Of a stretch of DNA of 37,809 bases, positions 1-7,493 are shown piece after piece. A program made the translations under genes and the position numbers. Source of the DNA: Tianweitania sp. UT-5YL-CI-8 (GTDB taxonomy: Bacteria > Pseudomonadota > Alphaproteobacteria > Rhizobiales > Rhizobiaceae). The first letter of the stretch is position 1. Each line of letters begins with the position of its first letter. The notes beneath the pieces were generated by a model. The model searched no databases. It had not been told where the DNA came from and saw only the letters and a program-made list of their open reading frames with translations. The stretch spans positions 1-37,809 of the forward strand of contig NZ_JASCRR010000026.1 of NCBI RefSeq assembly GCF_030010215.1, written 5' to 3'.

Positions 1-430
1 GGTGCGGCTGCAAACCGAACGCGCTCCAAATGCGGCGGATGGTAGTGTGAGAAAAACCCGTGGCGCCCGCCATCGAACGGATCGACCAATGTGTCGCGTC
101 GCCGGGCACGGAACGCAGCGTCCGCTCGATCACAGCAGCCACCTGATCGTCGTCGATCGTCCGGGGCCTGCCCGGTCGGGCTTCGTCCAGCAGGCCCTCG
201 ATGCGATCCTTGAGGAAGCGACGACGCCACTTGCCGACCGTATGCTCATGCACTCCCAGTTCAGCCGCGACGACCTTGCTGGGAAGGCCGTCGGCGCAAC
301 GAAGAATGATCCGGCAACGCTCCGACATCGAGCGCGCCACACGCTGCCGACGCACCTGTCGTTCAAGATAGTCACGCTCTTGCTTGCCCAAAACCAGGGC
401 CGCTGTCCGTCGACCTCTCGCGTTCGCCAT
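1..430 (-). CDS. IS630-family transposase, 5' part (cut by window edge)
   Basis: The minus strand is open from an ATG at 430 to the window edge, about 143 codons, starting MANARGRRTAALVLGKQERD. It has the typical IS630 N-terminus. A helix-turn-helix follows at about residues 40-75 (RCADGLPSKVVAAELGVHEH, then TVGKWRRRF), then the linker DEARPGRPRTI and a second DNA-binding part ending TIRRIWSAFGLQPH. The DDE catalytic domain would lie to the left, outside the window, so whether the enzyme is active cannot be judged. No stop or frameshift occurs in the visible part. The element points away from tctB and ends just in front of it. Confidence 0.88.
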   Translation of the reverse strand, partial: MANARGRRTAALVLGKQERDYLERQVRRQRVARSMSERCRIILRCADGLPSKVVAAELGVHEHTVGKWRRRFLKDRIEGLLDEARPGRPRTIDDDQVAAVIERTLRSVPGDATHWSIRSMAGATGFSHTTIRRIWSAFGLQPH

Positions 431-493
431 CGCTAAGCTCTCCATTGAACAAGCACAGCTTACAATGTAGCGAACTTCAGTTCCAGATGACTA
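431..493. mobile_element. Probable right end of the IS630 element (boundary approximate)
   Basis: Between the transposase start and the tctB ribosome-binding site are only about 100 bases. IS630-family elements insert at TA, often within CTAG, and a CTAG lies at 491-494. The end of the element is therefore inferred near 491-493. The matching inverted repeat is outside the window, so the boundary is not proven. Confidence 0.4.
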
Positions 494-534
494 GGAGAAA
501 AGCCCACATATCAGTAGCTGACGGGAGGAGCCTG

Positions 535-1005
535 ATGCTTACTACCAAACTTTTGTCGTCCAAGGATTTTTTGCTCGGCGCATTCTACATCGCCGTGGGG
601 GCGATCTACGGAGGCTATACGCTGGAAGACCTGCCGATAGGATCGGCACTCAATATGGGACCTGGCTACTTTCCGCTGGTGCTCTCCGCGCTACTCATCA
701 TCATTGGCGTCATAGTCGCTCTGCGCACCACGGTCATGCTAAGCGACGAGGCTGCGTTTTCCAATTTCCCTTGGCGCGGCTTTATCATGATTTCTCTTGC
801 TTCGATTGCCTTCGCATTGCTTGCGCGGGGCGCCGGCATCATCCTCGCCTCCATCGTTACCGTCATGATAGCCAGTTGGGCAAGCCGCGAGGCGACTTGG
901 AAGTCGTCCATGGTGACATCAATCATTCTCGCGGCCTTTTGCGCCGCTGTCTTTGTCTATGGCATGGGTCTGCCGCTCGGCATGCTCGGAACCTGGTTCG
1001 GCTGA
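535..1005 (+). CDS. tctB: Tripartite tricarboxylate transporter, small membrane subunit TctB
   Basis: A 156-residue hydrophobic protein with about four membrane segments, the normal size for TctB. It starts MLTTKLLSSKDFLLGAFYIA and contains the family pattern of a first helix followed by MGPGYFP (about residues 42-48). TctB is the small membrane subunit that works with TctA and a periplasmic TctC in secondary, binding-protein-dependent uptake of organic acids. The frame is open back to an ATG at 445, but the ATG at 535 is preferred: it has a GGGAGGAG ribosome site and the upstream codons run into IS630 end sequence. tctA follows 10 bp downstream. Confidence 0.88.
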   Translation: MLTTKLLSSKDFLLGAFYIAVGAIYGGYTLEDLPIGSALNMGPGYFPLVLSALLIIIGVIVALRTTVMLSDEAAFSNFPWRGFIMISLASIAFALLARGAGIILASIVTVMIASWASREATWKSSMVTSIILAAFCAAVFVYGMGLPLGMLGTWFG

Positions 1006-1015
1006 GGAAAAATTA

Positions 1016-2524
1016 ATGGAACTCTTCAGCCACCTTGCGCTGGGCTTCAGCGTCGTACTGACAGCTCAGAATCTTTTCTTTTGCTTCCTCGGCTGCTTCA
1101 TCGGTACGGCCATCGGCGTGCTGCCGGGCGTCGGTCCGCTGGCCACCATCGCCATGCTCTTGCCTCTCACCTACACGATGGGCCCGGAGACCGCCCTGAT
1201 CATGTTGGCAGGCATCTACTACGGCGCACTCTATGGCGGCTCGACCACCGCGATCCTGATCAATTTGCCGGGCGAATCCGCCTCGGCGGTAACCACGCTC
1301 GACGGCTACCAGATGGCTCGCCAGGGTCGTGCGGGTCCGGCCCTTGCAGTCGCGGCGCTCGGCTCTTTCTTTGCGGGAACGGTGGTTACCGTTTTGATTG
1401 CCATAGTGGCTGGCCCAATGACCAAGATTGCGCTCAGTTTCGGCAGTCACGAATACTTCGCATTGATGGTGCTTGGGCTTATTTCTTCAGTAGCACTTGC
1501 CTCAGGCTCGCTCCTCAAAGCGCTCGGCATGATCATCCTAGGGCTTCTATTTGGCATGACGGGCACCGATATCTATACCGGACAGGCACGCTTTACCTGG
1601 GGTATGATCGAACTCTCAGATGGACTTGATCTCGTCGCCATCTCGGTAGGCTTGTTCGGCATTGCCGAAATCCTACGCAATATGCAGCATCAGGGGGACA
1701 ATACCCGCACTGGTATTCAGAAGGTCGGCAGTTTGATGCCGTCGCGCGAAGACTTTCGCCGGTCCGTTGGTCCGGTTCTGCGCGGCACAGCGCTCGGCTC
1801 CGTTCTTGGCGTTCTTCCCGGCGGCGGTGCGCTGCTTTCCTCCTTTGCTTCCTATACGATGGAGAAGAAACTCTCGAAACATCCCGAACAGTTCGGCCAC
1901 GGTGCGATTGAAGGCGTTGCTGGTCCCGAAAGCGCCAACAATGCTGGCGCCCAGTCGGCCTTTATCCCGATGCTCTCGCTCGGTATTCCGGGCAACGCGG
2001 TCACCGCGCTGATGCTCGGCGCCATGATCCTGCAAGGCATCGCTCCCGGCCCGAACGTGCTCAACCAGCAGCCCGAACTCTTCTGGGGGCTCATTGTCTC
2101 CATGTGGATCGGCAATTTGATGCTAGTCGTACTCAACCTGCCGTTGATTGGCATCTGGGTTTCGATGCTGAAGGTGCCTTACACATCGCTATTTCCAGCG
2201 ATCGTCATCTTCTGCTGCATCGGCGTTTTCTCTGTCCATAACTCATCGTTCGCTGTATACCAGATCACGATATTCGGCGCCTTGGGCTATATGCTTTACA
2301 GACTTGAGGCCGAGCCCGCGCCTTTCATTCTCGGCTTTATCCTCGGTCCGCTGCTCGAAGAGCATCTACGCCGCGCGATGATCATTTCGCGGGGCGATGC
2401 GCTGAGCTTTCTCGAACGTCCGATTAGCGCCACGCTGCTCGTCTGCGCAGCGCTGGCACTGGCGGCGGTGAGCCTGCCATACTTCTCGAAGAAGCGCGAA
2501 CAGATCTTCGTCGAGGAAGATTAA
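1016..2524 (+). CDS. tctA: Tripartite tricarboxylate transporter, large membrane subunit TctA
   Basis: A 502-residue polytopic membrane protein of full TctA length. Family hallmarks are visible in both internal repeats: IGVLPGVGPLATIAMLLPLT with YYGALYGGSTTAILINLPGE in the first, and LGVLPGGGALLSSFASY with the SLGIPGNAVTALMLGAM stretch in the second. TctA forms the solute channel in the inner membrane. The start at 1016 follows GAGGAAAAATTA and leaves a 10-bp gap after tctB; the frame is open upstream into tctB, but that would give an unusual N-terminus. This is the only TctA in the window, against five TctC-type binding proteins. Confidence 0.92.
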   Translation: MELFSHLALGFSVVLTAQNLFFCFLGCFIGTAIGVLPGVGPLATIAMLLPLTYTMGPETALIMLAGIYYGALYGGSTTAILINLPGESASAVTTLDGYQMARQGRAGPALAVAALGSFFAGTVVTVLIAIVAGPMTKIALSFGSHEYFALMVLGLISSVALASGSLLKALGMIILGLLFGMTGTDIYTGQARFTWGMIELSDGLDLVAISVGLFGIAEILRNMQHQGDNTRTGIQKVGSLMPSREDFRRSVGPVLRGTALGSVLGVLPGGGALLSSFASYTMEKKLSKHPEQFGHGAIEGVAGPESANNAGAQSAFIPMLSLGIPGNAVTALMLGAMILQGIAPGPNVLNQQPELFWGLIVSMWIGNLMLVVLNLPLIGIWVSMLKVPYTSLFPAIVIFCCIGVFSVHNSSFAVYQITIFGALGYMLYRLEAEPAPFILGFILGPLLEEHLRRAMIISRGDALSFLERPISATLLVCAALALAAVSLPYFSKKREQIFVEED

Positions 2525-2526
2525 AC

Positions 2527-3948
2527 ATGAATGCTATATCGCAGCGCAACGCCAAGCCCGGAACCGTCAACGCGCAAAGCCCCGAGGTCGGCCGCGGGGA
2601 CAAACTCGCGGCCTATGTGGCTGCCGCTAGCAGCCGCGCCTATCCAGAAGAGATCGTCGCTGCGGCACGCGTTGCGCTGGTCGATTACATGGGCGTAGCG
2701 GTCGGCGCGGTGAATGAACCCGGGGCCATTGCAACTCGAAAGGTGGCACAAGTTTGGGCCGCGCCGGGCAACGCCCGCATTTTCGGCGCTGGCACCACCA
2801 ACCCGGCACTGGCCGCGCTCGTCAATGGCACGATGGCGCATTGCATGGACTATGACGATACCCATCTTTGGGGCGGCGGTCACATCTCGACACCGTGTTG
2901 GTCCGCAGCCCTTGCTGTTGGATCGCATCGGGGCTTAGATGAAAAGTCCGTTATAGGTGGATTCATTACCGGCTACGAGATCATGGCTCGCCTCGGCGGC
3001 GGCGGCATTCGCGGCGTTGGCCGCTCGATGCAGCAACGCGGCCTTCATCCTACCGGCATCAATGGCGTGGTCGCCGCTGCTGGCGTGGCGGCGGCGTTGA
3101 TGGGGTTTGACCAAGACAGGTCGCATAATGCCCTGTCGATTGGCGCTACCAGCGCCAGTGGGCTGGTCGCATCCTTCGGTAGCGATTCCAAGCCTTACCA
3201 CGGCGGTAAGGCAGCGATGGATGGTATTCTCGCCGCCGATCTGGCCAACGCCGGATTCCGTGCCGCGCGCACCGTATTCGAACGAAGAAAGGGAATGCTG
3301 GATGCCTTTATCCAGGACTTAAGCGCCGAAGTTCCCGACATCGAGTTTGAAGATTGGGAACTGCTGAACAACGGCTACAAGCCCTTCGCCTGCTGCCGAG
3401 CCACACACGCCTCGATCCAGGCAGCGCATACCCTCACCGAGGCTGTCAAGGGCCGCAAGATCAAGCGCGTGCGCGCCAAGACCCACGCTAACGCACCGTT
3501 TACAGCTGGCAAGACCGATCCGCAGACGCCGCTTGACTGCAAGTTCAGCGTGCCGTTTACCATCGCAATGGCGCTGCGCGGCTACCGCGCCACCGAGGCC
3601 GATTTTTCGATGCAGACCCTGCTCGATCCCGAGGTGCGCGCGATCTATCCGCATGTCAAGCTTCTTCCGCAGGCAAACCAGCCTCAGTTCGAAGCCTATC
3701 TCGAAGTTGACATGGAGGATGGCGAGACGCTCTATTCCGAGACGCGACTGTTCCTCGGTCATCCCGATAATCCTATGACCGCCGACGATCGGAAGGCGAA
3801 GTTCCTGTCGCTGACCGAGCCTGTGCTCGGCGACGCCAGGGCCGTGAAGCTGCTGGGTATTCTCGAAACCTTTGAACGTCCCGGCTCCCTCTCCGAGGCC
3901 ATGCGTCTCGTTGATGGGGCCAATCTCGTCGTAAAGGTAAAGGGGTAA
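2527..3948 (+). CDS. MmgE/PrpD family protein (copy 1)
   Basis: A 473-residue protein of the MmgE/PrpD family, which includes 2-methylcitrate dehydratase, cis-aconitate decarboxylase and iminodisuccinate epimerase. Visible features are a helical N-terminal domain, the active-site stretch MDYDDTH at residues 107-113 followed by GGGHISTPCWSAAL, a glycine-rich HPTGINGVVAAA region, and the C-terminal segment KPFACCRATHASIQA. The ATG lies 2 bp after the tctA stop, so it is translated with the transporter. It is the most divergent of the three copies here: the usual H-x-GR-A/S-x-SG motif reads YHGGKAAMDG. The exact reaction cannot be told from sequence; a hydro-lyase or epimerase acting on the imported acid is the natural guess. 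Confidence 0.87.
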   Translation: MNAISQRNAKPGTVNAQSPEVGRGDKLAAYVAAASSRAYPEEIVAAARVALVDYMGVAVGAVNEPGAIATRKVAQVWAAPGNARIFGAGTTNPALAALVNGTMAHCMDYDDTHLWGGGHISTPCWSAALAVGSHRGLDEKSVIGGFITGYEIMARLGGGGIRGVGRSMQQRGLHPTGINGVVAAAGVAAALMGFDQDRSHNALSIGATSASGLVASFGSDSKPYHGGKAAMDGILAADLANAGFRAARTVFERRKGMLDAFIQDLSAEVPDIEFEDWELLNNGYKPFACCRATHASIQAAHTLTEAVKGRKIKRVRAKTHANAPFTAGKTDPQTPLDCKFSVPFTIAMALRGYRATEADFSMQTLLDPEVRAIYPHVKLLPQANQPQFEAYLEVDMEDGETLYSETRLFLGHPDNPMTADDRKAKFLSLTEPVLGDARAVKLLGILETFERPGSLSEAMRLVDGANLVVKVKG

Positions 3949-3965
3949 CGGCCACTGGCCGGCGC

Positions 3966-5423
3966 ATGAACGCAGAACCATCTAACGATTTGGACCGACA
4001 AAGCCGGCGCCGTTTCGGCTACCGAGAATCCTCCATCCGACCTGGCCTTCTTTTCCCACTAATCGTTGCCTCCGCGCTTTTCATGGAGCACGTCGACACT
4101 TCCGCTCTTGCGGTCGCTCTGCCGACGATTGCCGAGCATTTCAACCGCTCCCCCATCGACATGCGCGTCATCCTCACCGCTTATCTGCTAGCGCTGGCTG
4201 TCACCTTGCCGATTTCGGGCTGGATGGCCGATCGCTTCGGCGCCCGCACCATTTTTCGCCTTGCGGTGGTCCTATTCATTGCCGGATCGATCTTCTGCGG
4301 CTTTGCCACCAGCGTCACGGCTATCGTTATTGGCCGGATCGTGGAGGGCATCGGCGGAGCGATGATGGTCCCGGTAGGACGCCTGATCATCTTGCGCGCC
4401 TTGCCTAAGTCCGAACTGGTCAACGCGTTCGCCTGGGTCACCATCCCTGGGCTATTGGGTCCTATCATCGGCCCGATCCTTGGGGGCTTCATTACCACCT
4501 ATTTCGATTGGCACTGGGTATTCTGGATCAACGTTCCCTTCGCGGTTTTCTCCTTTATCCTAGTGACGCTGTACATTCCGGACAGTCGTCCAGCCGAACG
4601 TCGCGGTTTCGATTTTCTGGGTTTTGTCACGATCGGACTGGGTCTTGCCTTGATTGTTGCTTCCTCCACGGCGCTTGGTTCTAGCGCCCTGCACGAGACG
4701 ATCATTCTGGCAATGTTCTTCAGCGGTGCGGCGCTGCTCGCTCTCTATGCCATCACCAGCCGCAACCGCGCCAATGCCGTGATCGACCTGAAGCTCTTCC
4801 GCATCCGGTCCTTTTCCTGCGCGGCGATCGGTGGCACGTTGTTTCGCATGGGAAATGGCGCCGTGCCGTTTCTGCTGCCGACGTTGCTGCAACTCGGGCT
4901 TGGCATGTCGGCCTTCAAGGCCGGCTCGATCAGCTTTTCTGCCGCAGCAGGCGCCCTCGCCATGAAATTTGTAGCACCCTGGCTGCTGCGCAAGCTCGGC
5001 TACAGGACCGTGTTGATCTGCAATTCGGTGATTTCGGCGGGCCTGATTGCCTCGCCAGCTATCTTCCGTGATTGGACGCCTGTCTGGTTCATGGTCGGTT
5101 GCCTGCTGATGAGTGGCTTTTTCCGGTCAGTCAACTTCACCGCCTCGAACACTTTATCTTACGCTGACGTCGACACAGCGCGCATGAGCCGCGCCACTTC
5201 TGTTGTCGCCGTCATTCAACAACTGGCTGCGGGTTTTGGCATCACCGTGGGCGCGCTCGCACTCCACTATACGGTCGGCGACACCTCCAACCTTTCCAAC
5301 CCGGTATCCTTCGCGCCGGCCTTTCTGCTGATCGGCTGCATCGCAGCGCTCGCATTTATTCCGTACCTGTTCCTGGAACGGGACGCCGGTCACGAATTGT
5401 CAGGTCACAACTCCAGAAAGTGA
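3966..5423 (+). CDS. MFS transporter, DHA2 (EmrB/QacA-like) family
   Basis: A 485-residue membrane protein with about 14 membrane segments, typical of DHA2 drug:H+ antiporter-like MFS proteins. Motif A is recognisable in GWMADRFGARTIFR near residue 80, and the antiporter motif C in PGLLGPIIGPILGG near residue 165. A hydrophilic N-terminal stretch of about 25 residues precedes the first helix. It starts 17 bp after the MmgE/PrpD stop, so it is probably the last gene of the tctBA unit. Export of a toxic substrate or intermediate, or proton-coupled exchange of an organic acid, are both possible. Confidence 0.87.
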   Translation: MNAEPSNDLDRQSRRRFGYRESSIRPGLLFPLIVASALFMEHVDTSALAVALPTIAEHFNRSPIDMRVILTAYLLALAVTLPISGWMADRFGARTIFRLAVVLFIAGSIFCGFATSVTAIVIGRIVEGIGGAMMVPVGRLIILRALPKSELVNAFAWVTIPGLLGPIIGPILGGFITTYFDWHWVFWINVPFAVFSFILVTLYIPDSRPAERRGFDFLGFVTIGLGLALIVASSTALGSSALHETIILAMFFSGAALLALYAITSRNRANAVIDLKLFRIRSFSCAAIGGTLFRMGNGAVPFLLPTLLQLGLGMSAFKAGSISFSAAAGALAMKFVAPWLLRKLGYRTVLICNSVISAGLIASPAIFRDWTPVWFMVGCLLMSGFFRSVNFTASNTLSYADVDTARMSRATSVVAVIQQLAAGFGITVGALALHYTVGDTSNLSNPVSFAPAFLLIGCIAALAFIPYLFLERDAGHELSGHNSRK

Positions 5424-5464
5424 CAGATTACCAATGACCGAGCCATTGGCGTTCAGAAAAAAAC

Positions 5465-5482
5465 GGTATACTACAGAGTTCT
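5465..5482. promoter_or_regulatory. Operator-like palindrome 1 (upstream of tctC-type gene at 5540)
   Basis: GGTATACTACAGAGTTCT, 13 of 18 bases identical to the window consensus GGAATACTATAGTATTCC. It lies 57 bp upstream of the tctC-type start codon. Confidence 0.6.
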
Positions 5483-5489
5483 ATAATTG

Positions 5490-5515
5490 GCGCTGCCTGG
5501 GATCGCTGGCAGCGC
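5490..5515 (+). promoter_or_regulatory. Stem-loop in the leader of the tctC-type gene
   Basis: Perfect 8-bp inverted repeat GCGCTGCC (5490-5497) / GGCAGCGC (5508-5515) with a 10-base loop, placed between operator-like site 1 and the ribosome-binding site. There is no T-run after it, so it looks more like an mRNA leader structure than a terminator. Its role is unknown. Confidence 0.4.
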
Positions 5516-5539
5516 GCGGGCAGAGGGAAGGACGGTAAT

Positions 5540-6520
5540 ATGGACAGACGACAATTCCTTCGACTCAGCATGGCCTCCGGCCTTGCCGCGGGCGGCCTCG
5601 GCATCCCTGCCGCGCACGCCCTGGAAGGATATCCTTCAGGCAACCTGACGATGATAGTTCCCTATCCACCCGGCGGTATCGCTGATTCCCGTGGCCGCCT
5701 GATGGCCGACTGGTTGGCAAAGGCCTACGGGAAATCCTGCCTGGTCGAGAACGTGCCTGGCGCTGCGGGCGTCGTTGGCGCCAACCGAGTCAAGGATTCG
5801 CCGAACGATGGCCGCACGCTGATCTCAACGACGTCGGGGGCTATGGTCGTCGTTCCCCAGCTTTCCAAGCTCGACTACCCCCCGCTCGACGTGTTGGCGC
5901 CTGTGTCAAATTGCTTCATAAACCCGGTGGCCGTGATCGTCGCCAAGAATGGCCCATACAAGACCATCCAGGATATCATTGACCACGCCAAGAAACGCCC
6001 CGGTGAATTGACCTTCGGTTCTCCTGGCGCCAATTCACTTTACCATCTGACCGGCGAAGCCATCAACGTGCTGGCCGGCGTCAAGATGATCCATGTGCCA
6101 TACAAAAGTGCCGGACAGTACACAATTGACATGATCTCCGGGCGCATCTCGTTTGCCATTGGCACTCTCGGCACGGTGATGGGCGCCAAGGAAGAGGTTA
6201 GGGGCGTCATGCTTGGCTCGGCCAAGCGGTCCTCGCTTGCGCCCGGCATCCCCTCGGCTCCGGAAGTCGGTTTGCCTGATCTCATCATGCCTGACGGAGC
6301 TGGACTGTTGATGCACATCAATACGCCGAAGGAGATCGTTGACGAAGTCTCGTCACAGATGGGCACAATGGCATCTGATCCGGAGACCTTGAAAACCGCT
6401 GAGAAGCTGGGCGTCGAGATCGACTATGCGCCCGCTGACGAATACCGCGAAAGGCTGAAGACGCAGCATGCCCTTGTCGCGAAGCTAATCGCCGATGCGG
6501 GTCTCAAACCCGATCAATGA
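5540..6520 (+). CDS. TctC/Bug-type periplasmic solute-binding protein (copy 1)
   Basis: A 326-residue binding protein of the TctC/Bug family. The N-terminus has a Tat-like signal, RRQFLRLS at residues 3-10, a hydrophobic stretch and a likely cleavage after AHA near residue 26. The mature part starts with the family signature MIVPYPPGGIADSRGR and contains GAAGVVGANRV, GPYKTIQDIIDHAKKRPGEL and MIHVPYKSAGQYTIDMISGR, all standard. Bug proteins usually bind small carboxylates or amino acids. It opens a unit of catabolic genes and carries its own operator-like site 57 bp upstream. It may feed the TctAB encoded at 535-2524, but that pairing is inference. Confidence 0.9.
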   Translation: MDRRQFLRLSMASGLAAGGLGIPAAHALEGYPSGNLTMIVPYPPGGIADSRGRLMADWLAKAYGKSCLVENVPGAAGVVGANRVKDSPNDGRTLISTTSGAMVVVPQLSKLDYPPLDVLAPVSNCFINPVAVIVAKNGPYKTIQDIIDHAKKRPGELTFGSPGANSLYHLTGEAINVLAGVKMIHVPYKSAGQYTIDMISGRISFAIGTLGTVMGAKEEVRGVMLGSAKRSSLAPGIPSAPEVGLPDLIMPDGAGLLMHINTPKEIVDEVSSQMGTMASDPETLKTAEKLGVEIDYAPADEYRERLKTQHALVAKLIADAGLKPDQ

Positions 6521-6581
6521 GATGAAAGTAGACGGGCAAGGCAATCTTGCCCCTTTGAACTGCACCAGAATTGGATTGTGA

Positions 6582-7481
6582 ATGTCGACCGACTGGTTGG
6601 ATGGCCGGGCCAACGCTAAGAATGCGGCCGGGCGGCTTAAGGGAATGTTGGGTGAGAAGCGTGCGGTCGCCACGCCGGGCGCCTATGACGGCATGACGGC
6701 CCTGCTGGCTGCACAGGCGGGGTTCGAAGCGCTTTATCTCTCTGGTGCGGCATTGTCTGCCTCAATGGCCATGCCCGACCTCGGCATGCTAACCTTGGAA
6801 GACGTGGCGCGTCGTGCGCGTGAAATCGTGCGCGCCTCGCAGCTGCCTTTGATCGTCGATGGCGATACCGGTTTTGGCGAGGCGCTGAACGTCATGCGCT
6901 CGGTCCGCGAGCTGGAGGAAGCCGGTGCAGCCTGCATCCAGATCGAGGACCAACAGTTCCCGAAGAAATGCGGTCATCTGAACGATAAGGCGCTGGTTCC
7001 TGTCGATGACATGTGCCGCAAGGTCGCCGCCGCCAAGAGGGCTGCTAGCACACTGTTGATCTGTGCGCGAACCGATGCCGCCGCTACCTCGCTGGATGAT
7101 GCGATCGATCGCGCCAACCGCTATGTGGAGGCAGGCGCCGATCTGATTTTCGTCGAGGCTCTCCATTCGAAGGAGCAGATGCAAACCGTGCGTCGCAAGG
7201 TGAAAGCCCCGCTGCTCGCCAACATGACCGAGTTCGGCAAAACGCCTCATACTACGGTGGCTGAGTGGGAAGAGCTTGGGTACGAGGTCGTGATTTTCCC
7301 CGTCTCGGTTTTCCGCGTGGCCTCAAAAGCCACCGCAGGCTTCTACGCCGACCTTAAGGTCAGAGGCGGAGCCGAGAGACTCGTCGACCGAATGATGACG
7401 CGCGCCGAGCTCTATCAGGCCATCGGCTACTATGACTACGAAGACCTCGACGCCAAAATCGTGCGTACGGTTCTGGACTAA
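6582..7481 (+). CDS. Isocitrate lyase/PEP mutase superfamily enzyme, methylisocitrate-lyase-like
   Basis: A 299-residue TIM-barrel lyase, the normal length for PrpB (2-methylisocitrate lyase). Visible are YLSGAALSA (53-61), the metal-binding VDGDTGFG (92-99, with D93 and D95), the acidic pair in IQIEDQ (119-124) and the catalytic loop KKCGH (128-132, nucleophile/acid C130). KKCGH matches methylisocitrate and dimethylmalate lyases rather than phosphonate enzymes. These enzymes split a 2-hydroxy di- or tricarboxylate into two carbonyl/acid products. No methylcitrate synthase or aconitase is nearby, so the substrate is probably not simply methylisocitrate. The next gene, an MmgE/PrpD protein, starts 12 bp downstream. 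Confidence 0.85.
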   Translation: MSTDWLDGRANAKNAAGRLKGMLGEKRAVATPGAYDGMTALLAAQAGFEALYLSGAALSASMAMPDLGMLTLEDVARRAREIVRASQLPLIVDGDTGFGEALNVMRSVRELEEAGAACIQIEDQQFPKKCGHLNDKALVPVDDMCRKVAAAKRAASTLLICARTDAAATSLDDAIDRANRYVEAGADLIFVEALHSKEQMQTVRRKVKAPLLANMTEFGKTPHTTVAEWEELGYEVVIFPVSVFRVASKATAGFYADLKVRGGAERLVDRMMTRAELYQAIGYYDYEDLDAKIVRTVLD

Positions 7482-7493
7482 CGATACAGAGGG

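Noticed and set aside
2-436. Plus-strand reading frame opposite the transposase
   Set aside because: Its translation is arginine/proline/histidine-rich with no recognisable domain; the minus-strand frame reads as a clear IS630 transposase.
445-466. TTGAAC ... TACAAT as an outward promoter from the IS630 end toward tctB
   Set aside because: The two boxes are only 10 bp apart, too short for a sigma-70 promoter.
445-534. In-frame extension of tctB starting at the ATG at 445
   Set aside because: The added 30 residues are polar and come from the IS630 end and spacer. The ATG at 535 has a strong GGGAGGAG site and gives the normal TctB length.
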